NCBI GenBank assembly: GCA_008360975.2 | Contig: CM039181.1 | Coordinates: forward strand, 976,380 to 1,040,379 | DNA length: 64,000 bases | Direction: 5' to 3' | From: Lichenostomus cassidix | Lineage: Eukaryota; Chordata; Aves; Passeriformes; Meliphagidae | In this document: positions 48,229 through 59,617 of the stretch, in pieces | Layout of the letters: the number at the start of each line of letters is the position of its first letter | How positions within the stretch are numbered: the first letter of the stretch is position 1 | The notes under the pieces: generated by a model | Told to the model about the DNA's origin: nothing | Databases searched by the model: none | What the model saw: the letters and a program-made list of their open reading frames with translations, nothing else | Position numbers and translations under genes: made by a program

Positions 48229-49434
48229 GTGCTGGGTATTAATTGTAATTTTTTGGGTACAGATAGCATACAAAAGGTTACAGTGGGAAATCTCTTCAGT
48301 TCTTTAAAATGTCAAATATCCTAGCTGTATCTAGCTACAGCTCTTTGCAGAGTTAAATACCTGTCCTACATCAGCAGAAATAAATGTTCAACTGCAGGAT
48401 TTTGGAATGATACCTAACAACTATTAGAAATCAGTTTTACTTTTTCTCCTCTGCTAAATACTAACAGAAAAACATCTACACAAACCACATCAGTGTCTGA
48501 AAAATACTTTTTCCTAACTCTCAGCTAATTTATTTGCTACCAAACAATTTCCAGTCAGTTCAGTTGCTGTATATTTCCTATTGATACAGAAAACTAGAAA
48601 GGCATTGGCAGATTTAGTTTTCAGTGGAAAATGACACATTATTTTCAAACAGCATCTCTCTGAAAAGTTATAACCTTTGCTCGTGTTTGCAGATGGGGAA
48701 GAGAGGATAAATGAATTAGGATATTTCGTGGATATTTCATGGATAAATGAAATGCAGATCCCTGCCTGAGCCCAGCTGGCCAAGAGCAGCACCTCCTGCA
48801 CCCCAATTCAGTGTTTTCCTATAGGGTTTTCCTTTCTGCTGCCATGGCTGGAGAACCAAAACATTCACCATCAACATTCCCTCCAGCATTCAACTGCCAT
48901 CTCTCACTAGAAATAAACCACATTTTTGTTCCTGTTGGGACTGGAGAGGAATAAGAGGCACCTGAGGAGTGAAGACCTCAAATTGATTATAATTATTTGC
49001 AATCTGTTTAACAATAATGCAGTTCTCTGTGCCAAAGAGGATCAAACAATTAAAAGACAACCACTGCCTTGGCTTAGTTTGGGGAATAACTACCCCTGAT
49101 ATAATCTCCCAGGAATCCATCCTCAGAGCCTTACCCATTGCTATTTATAACTGAATAAATAGTGGAGGATTCACATCTTTTGCCCTGAGAAAACAAGACC
49201 TTTGGCCTCAACATTTCTTTGGGAAGTGTTTCAGAGAAAGCTGTTGCTCTGCAGTGATGTTTCCTTCCATTAAAATTCCCTTTTAAAATATATGGCCCAA
49301 AGGAGGAACACTAAACCTCAAATATACCACAAATATGGACAAGTCTGCCTGCAGGCATTTGCAGGCTGGGAATTTACCCAAAACATTATCCTTCTAGAAT
49401 TAACCAACTCTCTGTCAGCACAGTTAACAACCTC

Positions 49435-49450
49435 AAAAAAAAAAAAAAAA
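49435..49450. repeat. Poly(A) run
   Basis: A 16-base A homopolymer without a recognisable retrotransposon body. Confidence 0.85.
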
Positions 49451-52400
49451 TTAACTTTGACGTGACTTTGTCAGGACAGCTCACTAATTGAATATTGCAC
49501 TGGTTTTTTCACTGCTTAAGGTTTAATTATTCCCAAGGACTGAAACTGGAGCCTTTCTAGATCTATGTGCAAATAAAAAATTGTGGGAGCCAAAAAAATA
49601 TTTGGGAGCCAATGTTGTCCAACAAAGTCACCCTTAGGCTTCTATTCATTTCCATTCAATGCAAGTCCTTTCCTCACCTCCTCACCAAGGTTGGCTTCTC
49701 CACTCAAGTCTCAAATCCTTTTTGTTTTCCTCATTTTCACTACAATAACTACACTATTATTATTTTATAGAAACGTTCCATCCTCCTGAATCAGTGAATT
49801 TGCTGTTCATGACATCATAACCTCCACCTGCACCCAGAGAATGATGGAGTTTCCTCCCTTGGAGCAATTTGGGCTAAACAGCAATTATAAAACAAGGGCA
49901 GCCTGGGAACATTTATTATCATTATCATCATTGCTTAGCAAGGCTCCTATCAAGGGATGGAAAGGCAAATTTCCTCCCACCTGGCAAGCAGAATTTGTTA
50001 CATTTCCCTATCAAAGCAAAGCCAGAGCACTGGGGAATGGAGAGTCACTGATTTCTGTGACACATCCAGCACCATTATTACCTTAATGACAGATAATGGT
50101 CTCCATACTCACAACCTCTCACCAGCAGAAATTCTGCTGTGCCTGCTGAGCTTTGTCCTCACTCTGTGCTCTCCAAATGCTCACATGCAGGTTAATGACA
50201 GAGACAGGAAAGTTAGTTCTTCTCAAGGGAAAACATCCTCTTCCCATCCAGGGAATTTCCAGGAATCAGGGGATTCATGTGGAGCCACGACATGGGAAAC
50301 TTCTCCAGTGGTTTAGAGAGCTAAATTACCATCCACATACTTATAATCCTCAGCACACAAAACAATTAAAAAAAAAATCAGGGTGGAAAATTGCCAAATA
50401 CACAAGTAATTTCTGGCTGCCAATTTGATCAAAGACTACCATCAAGTGTGTTCCAAGCCAGGCTGATCACTAACCCAAACCAACCTCCTTCCTCACCAGA
50501 CTTTGAGCTCCAAAGGAAACCAGGCTAGGCTAGCACTGAGGTGCAGCCCATGGTGACAACCATCCCAACTGAACAAATCAGAGCTCCAGGAGAGAAAAAA
50601 CAACCCAAACAGCAGATATCTCAGCAGCTGTGCTGGGAGGTGCTGCTCTTCAGCTCCCCAGGGATCCTGGAGTCATCCAGTGTTTGCAAAGACAGAAGTT
50701 CATATGGGGATGGAGAGGCACCAAAGGTGGGAAAACTCTACATTTGGGATGATCTAGAAAGCAAACCAGATCTTTGTCTTGCTGCAGTTGTTGGATTTTA
50801 TTGCTCCACTGACTAAACTGACTTGCTGCTCCTTGGCTTTCCCAGCAGCTCCTCTGGGAGGAAGAAACTCCCAAGGCAGGAAGGGCAGAGTTCTCTGTGC
50901 ATCTGCAATGCCATTAAGGGAAAAGAGAGATTCCACCTGCAGGGAAAGCTGCTCCATTCACCTGATCCTGCTGCAGGGCTGCAACCCAATCCCAGTGCAA
51001 TGCAATCCTGAGAACAGCCACAGAACTCTGAATTTTTATACCCAAACTGCACCCATTAGTATGGAGCCAAACCTGATTATTCCCCCATTAATCACTTCAG
51101 AGAAAAAAAAAAAATCTGAGGGAATTCCCTATTTCTTTTGGCTGCAGACCAGCATGGTTTCTTGACTGCTGCTGCAGTCAAAAATGCAAAAAGGTTTGGC
51201 TATTTGTGCAAAGCTGCTGGGCTGCATTGCCCTGGTTTGTGACAGGTTTTTTTTGTGTGCTGCACATTCAGAGCCACCTGACTGCAGCAGTGACAGAACT
51301 GCCACTCTGGGCACCCCTGGGATAAAGGAGAACTCAGACAGCATGTGGGGAGAAAAAAGTACAAAAAAATATTACCAGAAAGTATTACCCTGAGCAAAGC
51401 CTGGGGCAGAACTGGAGGGAGAACAGAGTCAGATCTCAAATCTGGAGTGACTTAAGGCAGCTGGGAAAGCTGCTCTGGTGATTCCATCCTCTGCCAGGTA
51501 AAGAGGCAGTAAAAAAACCAAAATTTCAAATGTTCATATATTCAGAAGACAAAAAGCTGGTGGGACAAGGTGCAGAGAAATTTTCTTTAACTGTTAAACC
51601 AGGTGAAGAAAAATACTGAACACAAGTTGGCTTCACAATCAGCTTCTAATTAGACAAATAGAGTTTACCTTCCCTGTTGTCCACCTAATCAACACAATTA
51701 GCAGGTGGGATTAGAAGTATTCATTAGACTCACCAGCTTGAGCAAGAGATTTGACTGAATAAAATTCCCATTTAAGTCAATCACATTTGCATGCTCTAAA
51801 CCAGAGAAAATCCAGATTCTCCTTCCACCAACAAAATGCAAATCCACTCCAATCACTACTAAATCCAAGGACTGAGATGCCATTCAGGAGTTATGGATGA
51901 ATTATGTTCTTTCAGGTGCAAACTCAGCTCTTTCACCTCCCACCCTGCACAGCTGACTGGAGCTGTTAAAATAATTCCCCATCATTCACAGATGGAGAAG
52001 AAAATAGAAATTCAAAGGTGCCATACAGTGCAGTTAATCAGCTTTAAGTTGTGTAACTTCCTGCCTGCTGGGATGTTTCAGAGATGAAGCTCCCAAGGTG
52101 GACATTAGGATTAATCAGAACATCTTGTTTTCCTCCTGAGGCTTTCACTCAGCCTTGTTTGCTGTGATACCTCAACACAAAATCGTTCCTAAGTTCTCTC
52201 ATTCACCAGGCACTGAAGTGCTCTCCTCACCAAGCAAACAAGGTAATTCCCCTTCTCTCAGTCACACACCTTTATTGAGGCAGAGCCAAAACACACAAAC
52301 ATACATTCCTTTTTTCTTTCACATGTTTTTCTTTCATGGGCTGTTTTTACTCTGTACTCCAAAGCACAGTGTTAAAAAAAGAAAAAAAATTCATTTTGCC

Positions 52401-53414
52401 ACATGTCTTCAAGAATTCTTATTGAAATGAAACTGCTTTCCAATATTGCTGTGAAATGCAGGACAGGGTGATATTGTCAGATGTGTGATCAGCATTATTC
52501 AGCTTATTGGAAGCACAGAAAAGAAGAAATAACCCAAACACAAAAACTTCCAACACAGGAAAACCTGTATGGGTGTGAGAGGAGAACACAGCAGAGCTCA
52601 TCTTAGCTCTTCAAAGGACACAATTTGGGTTAAAAGCTGACATAAGACAGAAGATAAGAATCCCCTGCTAAGCTTACTTAATTACTTACTTGCTTAATGC
52701 CTTGTTGGTTTGTGCAGCTGAACAAAACTGTATCTTTAGATGAATTTTTATTTTTTTAAACCTTTTTGGCTGCCAGTATGAAGCTGCTGTAATATTTGAT
52801 TTCCAGGTCTAAAATATCCTAATTGGACATTCAAGAATCAAGGCATTTCAAAAATAACTTGTAAAAAAACCCTACCCTTGCTTTTGGCATCTTCTCCTTG
52901 ACAGAAAGAGCAGATCATCCACTTGCCAAATTAAGGAGAAATATGAAAGAACAACCAAACCCCTGTATAACCTACTGTCATACATCCCATGAGTGTGTGA
53001 CAGTGTAAAACATGGATTTAGCAAGACTTTGGGAGCTTTCCATCATGCATGCAAACTCATCCTGGTGATCTTTAGGAGGTTTGTGTTCAGCTGGTCTATT
53101 TTACTCTAGAAGAATGCAGCAGTTTCACCAAAACTCACCCATTTCTGTGCAGAGATCTCCCACCTGCCAACAATGACAAGGCAAAATAAATAATTCTCTA
53201 TTAGAATTATTTTATACTGCACTGACTGACACAGCATTTTACTGGAATCAACCCAAAGCATCAGGCAGAGCAAGATGTGGAATGAAAATGCTCTGCATTT
53301 CTGTACTGAATTCTCATAAAGGCTTCACTGACATGAAGTAGCCTAAGGCACTGGACAGCCAGTGAGTTGGTGAATTATGATCAGAGATTATTGCTAAAAA
53401 CAGCCAGCAGAAGA

Positions 53415-53452
53415 TCAGAAAACAATCAGAAAACCAGAAAACAATTAGAAAA
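53415..53452. repeat. 19-bp direct duplication
   Basis: Two adjacent copies of a CAGAAAACAATCAGAAAA-like unit with two or three differences. Confidence 0.8.
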
Positions 53453-53622
53453 TCAGCAACTCTGCCAAACCTGACTACAACTGCATAGGAGAGAAGCTTC
53501 ATTATCAATTTCATCAGGAAAAAAACCTCAGTATCTGTTTCTTACATGCTAACTTGCACTTCCCTTAGAAATCACCAGAATAGCTTCATTTCTTGATTTT
53601 AAAGCAATCCCAGGATTTCTTT

Positions 53623-53705
53623 AAAATAGGGTTATTCCAACCCTATTTTCCAACCCAATAGGATTATTCCAAATAAATAAAATAGGGTTATTCCAACCCT
53701 ATTTT
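53623..53705. repeat. Duplicated 27-bp palindrome
   Basis: AAAATAGGGTT, loop ATTCC, AACCCTATTTT occurs at 53623-53649 and again, identical, at 53679-53705. A diverged half copy (AATAGGATTATTCCAA) lies between them. Each palindrome has perfect 11-bp arms and a 5-base loop. Confidence 0.93.
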
Positions 53706-53880
53706 TAAGTCTTTTTACATGTATATAAAGAGCCTGCTCTCCAACAAAATCTCTTCTTAAACCTAAATTCTGTGGTGTTTCATAGGCAAACTGTTTCATG
53801 ATCTGATCCAAAACTCCCTGAAGGTTTTCCATCAGGTTCTTCATCGTGTGACTACTGAAAACAAGTGCTGCCAAATGATA

Positions 53881-53928
53881 TCCTCACATCTTTATTTCTG
53901 TACATCCTCACATCTTTATTTCTGCACA
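53881..53928. repeat. 24-bp direct tandem duplication
   Basis: Two adjacent copies of a unit beginning TCCTCACATCTTTATTTCTG that differ at a single position (GTACA versus GCACA). Confidence 0.92.
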
Positions 53929-54831
53929 CAGCCAGAGCCATCCAGGGCATGGAATGGAGCTGAAGGACTTCCCAGCCTCAGACTGAAGCTTTACTAACCT
54001 GACTACAGCTCCTTGGAGGACTTCTTTCCATTGGAAGTTCCGAAAATGAATGTAAAATATATGCTTGCACATCATAAAATGCAGGTTTTGTTTCGTTTTA
54101 GACTGGGAGATTAAAAAAGCGACGCTGTGAACAATAAAATGGAACTTACAGAGCTCTAAACAATAAAGGGTTATGCTCTGTGGAGCTGTTTCTGGTCAGC
54201 TTCTCTCAAAGAAATGAAAAAAGCATCAAAAAGGACAAAGTCAGCATCTCTGGTGTTTGTCAGCTTCTCTGTGCCCTTTCTGTGTGCAGCAGTTGTATAT
54301 ATTAGGGTTTTTTTCCCAGCTGACAGGAAAAAACCCCAAAAGTCTGCCAGGTAACTAAACCCACTAGCCATGAATCAGATTTCTGATCTTCCCTTTCCCA
54401 TTTCAAGTGTAAATTAAGATCAAATCTTCAGCCTCACTGTGCTTCAGTCTGTGTAATCCCAGTGACACTTGCAATGAGCCAAATTTGGCACCAAATCCCC
54501 TTTTCAGAAAGATTTTAGAGACTTTTCAGAGGAAGTGTTTTCACACGTGATGTACTGTGAAATATTGTTAATAATGACACTTCACCAAGTGTAAAACTCC
54601 TCCATATTTGAATGAGATTATTCTTTTTTTTTCCCCATCAGCAAGCTAACCATGTATGGAAAGGGTTTGGTCAGTTTTAATTTCTGATCCCCAAAATCTC
54701 TGATCTATTTCCCAGCTGTTCCACCAAAACTCTTCCTTTTGTTGCACACCTACCACAGCACCAGATGAGTTTCCCCACACAACCAATACCTTATATCCAA
54801 ATTAAACTGCCTTTCCTCAAAACCTGCAGAA

Positions 54832-54926
54832 CTTTATTTATACAGGAATGCTAATTCCTATATTTATATAGGAATTTTATTTATAGAAATAAATTTATTT
54901 ATATAGGAATTTATATAGGAATGCTA
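54832..54926. repeat. AT-rich region with repeated TTTATATAGGAAT
   Basis: Several copies of TTTATATAGGAAT and inverted ATTCCTATA-like segments lie close together, giving both direct and inverted repetition. No mobile element termini are recognised. Confidence 0.75.
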
Positions 54927-55378
54927 AGTTCAAAGAGAAAGAAATCTCAATTTTAATAAATAATTACTCCTCAGTTTACTACACAAGTTGCTCAAGAGAA
55001 ACTTGCATTCTCTACTTGCAAACTGAGTTATTCCTCATATTTTCCATCCTCAAGGTACAATGAAGACCTAAATGTTTGCTGTTTGCTGCTGACCAGTTTA
55101 GCTCCTTTAGGACCATAATTTCTCCTTAACTCTCCCTGTGATGTACTCAGGCATTCCCAGCTGGCAGCAAAGGCAACCCAACTCCTGTGCTTAATCACAC
55201 CCAAAAATGCCAAAAAATGGATTTCAAAACTCTAAATCCTAGTCATTTGCCAGAGGATAGAGAGGAAAATGGGAAGGGAATGGTAAATCTGCCAGATTGC
55301 AGCATTTCACTCATTAGATAAGCCTTTCTGTCAGATCTCTTTATTGTTACATCTGGGGGAAAGAAAAAACAACATTTA

Positions 55379-55510
55379 TGCACTTTTAGTGGAACAATTC
55401 TGCACTTTTAGTGGAACAATTCTGCACTTTTAGTGGAACAATTCTGCACTTTTAGTGGAACAATTCTGCACTTTTAGTGGAACAATTCTGCACTTTTAGT
55501 GGAACAATTC
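55379..55510. repeat. 22-bp minisatellite, six identical copies
   Basis: Six perfect copies of a 22-bp unit that begins TGCACTTTTAGTGG and ends AACAATTC, at 55379, 55401, 55423, 55445, 55467 and 55489. No base differs between copies, so the array expanded recently or is being homogenised. It ends in TGCTGCTGCTG. Confidence 0.97.
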
Positions 55511-56869
55511 TGCTGCTGCTGTCTTGGAGATGTTCATATCACCCATAAATCTCCCTGTTTTCCTAATATATCCTCCCAGGCATGTCTAACTCACCCTCGT
55601 TGTGTTATCTCTGGATTTATCAGCCAGGGTTACTCTGGCAGTGTTCATATGCAGGCACTGAGCTTTGTCTTTGGTAGGAAAGTAAATGTTCTTATCTAAA
55701 TTGCTGAGGCTGATAACTTGCAATATTGTCCCTGAAGCACACCTGAATGGTGGATATTCACATAACCAGAGCTGGTTTTTCCCCTTCCCTCCCAGCGAGT
55801 GAACATAAATTAATTCTCCACAGGAGTTATCCCAGGAATGAGCTGTAATCCCATTTTTAGCCAGGGAAGGCTGTGCTGGACCATCCTGTCCCACCTGGTG
55901 TCCCCATGCCACACCAGACAGGACTCCCAGTCCTGCTTTCCCTGGAAGTTTCTTCATTGAAAATAAACATTATTGTCCACAGTGCCTATTGCTTAATCCA
56001 TCTGTGGCTTTAAAAAACTTGGATAGCTGACAGTTAAATTGTTCTCAGCTGATAAGTGGCCCGAGGATGTCCCCTCTGCTTGTTATTTCTTTGATCCAGA
56101 TAAGCATTTGGATGTTTAATCAGTCACAAAGCTCAGCAGAAAGAACATTCAAAAGCCTTACAACCCCACAGACTTAATTTAGCCTACAAGTAATTTCTGG
56201 GCAGAAAGGGAAAATTTAATTAACTTTTCTCTATAAAAATGTATAGTAAGATGTGTAGGGAGATCTTGTACATTCCTTTGAAGTTTGTCATACATTCCTG
56301 AATACCTTTGACAGCCTAAGGAGTTATGTGTCTGCTTCTGATTAGATAATTGAAATAAATCTACACCAAATAAACCCAGATCTCTTCAAATAAACTGCAG
56401 AGGTACATGAACTTTGTAAAATGCATGGAGTACTTCAACCCAAAGGCATTTTTGCAAAAATCAGCTATCATGAAGGAATTTATTTCTCTATTTTTTTCAT
56501 GCATGGAGTCTACAGTTAATCCAAATTGTAATCCAGACTTAATTCCAGTCAGTATCAACTGCAGTGATGTGAACAGCAAACCACTGCAGCAGAGAGAAAT
56601 CACCTCCTTCACACCTCCTGCTTTCTCCATTTCACACCCACCAGTTAAAAGCTCATTACAAACCACAGATAGCACAGTGTCAGCCACTTGCTCCAAATAC
56701 CTGCCTGCAATTTCAACTCGACACAGCCCTGCCAAAGCTGACAATGCACAGGGAAGAGCTCAAGGGGTCATCTCTGTTCACCATTCCCAACCCCAAAAAG
56801 CCACCAACCAATCCACCTTGCAGGACAGCTTTGGCCAGACTACAAAGCCTGGAAAGGTGTGTGTAAAAA

Positions 56870-56887
56870 TACATATATATATATGTA
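56870..56887. repeat. 18-bp perfect TA-type palindrome
   Basis: TACATATATATATATGTA reads the same on both strands. Short microsatellite with symmetrical ends. Confidence 0.85.
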
Positions 56888-57213
56888 ATAAATATTACAA
56901 TGCTATATAACACACAGACCCAGACATATTACATCAAGTGGAAGATGGCAATAAAATTGCATGTATTGCTTGGCAGTACATGAAGAGAACAAGGAGAATT
57001 TCAGAGTACAACTGAGGAATAACTGAGTAAAACCAAGCAGCTACCTTAGAATCCAACAGATTTTTCAAACAGATCAAAACAAAGCAGATTTGTGTTGATC
57101 AGATGGATCTTATCATGCTGTTATCAGTCAGATATCTCTGCCAATCTGCTGAGATCTCTTTATCTCTGCACTGCCAGTCAGTGCAATGAAATCACAGAGG
57201 ATGGTAGCAGTGG

Positions 57214-57357
57214 ATCCAAGATTCATCCCCTTGATAAAAATCCTCATCAATCCAAGATTCATCCCCTTGATAAAAATCCTCATCAATCCAAGATTCATCC
57301 CCTTGATAAAAATCCTCATCAATCCAAGATCAATCCTCTTGATAAAAATCCTCACCA
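57214..57357. repeat. 36-bp minisatellite, four copies
   Basis: Units start at 57214, 57250, 57286 and 57322 and share ATCCAAGATTCATCCCC and TTGATAAAAATCCTCATCA. The first three are identical and the fourth carries a few changes (GATCAATCCTC, CACCA). The period is a multiple of three, so a 12-residue repeat appears in open frames on both strands (57186-57398 plus, 57128-57358 minus); I see no protein family in it. Confidence 0.95.
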
Positions 57358-57524
57358 ATTCTCAGAGTTCACAGCCAGATAACCCAACAGACACCTGAAC
57401 ATGCTGCAGGTCCAGCTGTGGGACAGATTTGTTAAAATGCTGAGATGGTATCACACTTCACACAGCCAGGAATTTGGGGGTTTTTGGGGAACAGGTTTTT
57501 GGGGAACACTTCCAGCTCAGTCCT

Positions 57525-57655
57525 GGGGAGATCCAATATTCCCCAGGGAATGGGAATATCATGGGGAGATCAGATATTCCCCTGGGAATGGGAATATCGT
57601 GGGGAAATCAAATATTCCCCAGGGAATGGGAATACCATGGGGAGATGCAATACTC
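57525..57655. repeat. 38-bp minisatellite, three copies plus partial
   Basis: Units at 57525, 57563 and 57601 and a partial one from 57639 share GGGGAGATC, ATATTCCCC and GGGAATGGGAATA. GGGAAT and ATTCCC alternate, so each unit is also internally palindromic. It lies only 167 bp from the 36-bp array but is unrelated to it. A 193-codon open frame (57401-57982) spans it; it is not recognisable as a gene. Confidence 0.93.
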
Positions 57656-59594
57656 CCATCAGAGCCCAAAGAGGCAGCCAGGGCAGGCTGGGGCAGAAAA
57701 TGGCACAGACAAGCTGCAATCCCTGCCAGCCTGCCCTGCTCAGCAGCACTTCCAGCCCAAAGCTCAGGTGATGACAAGATAAACCCCAATTTGGAGAACC
57801 TCCTGGGCCAGCAGCCCTGCACAGAGGGCATGAAGTGCTGGGCTGATGAAGTGGCTGACATCTGCAGGAGACAGCTAAAAAAGGTGCTGAAAGATTCAAG
57901 GGAGAAGCCTCTGCAGGCACTCCTTGGAAAACACAACTTGGAGGCACAAAACAGCAATTTAAAATGTGTTGTGGAATCCTAGTGAGAAGTCAAACTCGTG
58001 GGCAGAGGGGATGGGAGCAAAAGCAGTGAATAGACAAAAAAAATGACCAATTCTGCATTAAACCTGGGTCTGTCTCAGACTAACCCAAGTGTTCAGATGA
58101 AAACTAAAGGCTCATTCTGGAACTCTGACCACATTTGTAAAAACAGATTAAACATTTTAACCTGTATCTATTTTAACACTTTTCAAGCTTTAAAAAAAAA
58201 AAACCACCACAAATTTTTAATGCTCCTAAATTCCACAAAAACAGTGTTATAAACAATTTTTTTCTATGCTTACCAATAAAAAGAAAGAACTACAACCAGA
58301 CCTGTCACAGAAGCCAGCAAGGCAATGCTACCTAATACAGTTTACAGAAAAATACAAGATGAACCCATTACCAAAACACTGCTGATGAGTGGGAAGATAG
58401 TGTGAATTAACCATCAAAACCTTCTGGAGAGCAGAGAATTCACACCAAAATACATCTGTAACATCCTATGAGTGTCTTTTTTCCCCCCAGGACTTTAGAG
58501 TGTAATTATTTCCTTTTGCTCCACTGAAATACATGAGGTGGGATTTTCCATTCAATGGCTTTTTTCCCCATCAGCTCCATGAAGTGTCCATGCTAAACAG
58601 GAAAAAGTGATTTTCCACCAGATGGAGCAGTGCCACAATTAACAAAATCGCCACCCCTAGTCTAAAATATATTAAATAACATCACAACTAAATGGAAATA
58701 CAACAGCCTGCAAAATCTGTCCCATTTTCTCACCACCACCAAGAGAAGAATCAACCAAACGTTGTTCTTCCAACAGTTATCACCCTGAGCATCAAAATGT
58801 GTGTCTGATTTCCTTGTCTGCCTTCAGGATCCCAACTATTCCACAGGATTTTCCCTGCTGGAATCACACAGCCTATTAGCCAATCTCTGTCCCCTAGGAG
58901 GAACCAAGATTTGATTTTTATTAGAGTTTTCTGTATCATTCACTCACAGAAGATGCAATCCCTTTCTTGTTCCTTAATATAAGATTTGGGTTTTGGCTGC
59001 ATGACAGCAATTTCTGTGAATGGAGTCCTTTATGGAGTGACACAGATTGCTCTGTGCAAACGCCTTATCTCCATCCCTGTTCCCCCAGCCTCCTCATCCT
59101 CTGGGCTTTTCTAGCTTTTTTACCTTTTTTATCTCAATCCTAAGTAGTAGCAGCTGCAGCATCACCCAGCAGTAACTCCCCTTCTGCTCCTCACCTCATT
59201 TTTCCCAATTTTCCCAGTAATAACAACTGTTTGAAGAGGAAATTTCCCAAAATCCCCTCAGAATTCCGCAGGGAACAGCAGCTTTGGGATCACCTGGGAG
59301 AGGCTGAGCCTCCCCTGCTGACCCTTCAGAAAATCCCAGTGGGGTTTGGGTGATTTTCATGTCAAAAAGGCATTTTTCTGGCAGTTCTGGGTTACACAAC
59401 TCCAGCCACAGTGTATTCCTTTCACCTTGGAAATCATCCACCAAGGATTTTCTGTACAAATCCTCCAAGCTCTGCTTCTCCCACCTCCCCAACCCTGAAA
59501 AAACCCTTTTTTTGGTAGAGGACATTGGTAAGGAAATTTCTGCTCTCCTTGTTACAGTGTGTTAATTTTTCTTCTTTTTCTAATTAATTAGGGG

Positions 59595-59617
59595 TTTTTT
59601 TTTTTTTTTTTTTTTTT
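59595..59617. repeat. Poly(T) run, 23 bases
   Basis: The longest homopolymer in the window, followed by ATTTTATTT. It could be the tail of an old minus-strand retroposed copy, but no body is recognisable on the plus-strand right side (59618-60000). Confidence 0.85.

Noticed and set aside
48203..48230. Strong plus-strand acceptor-like tract (CT)n T15 AG
   Set aside because: It is a simple repeat; the sequence after it contains no exon that I can support.
57401..57982. 193-codon plus-strand frame with a charged C-terminal part
   Set aside because: Crosses the 38-bp minisatellite, no homologue recognised, and no splice or promoter context.
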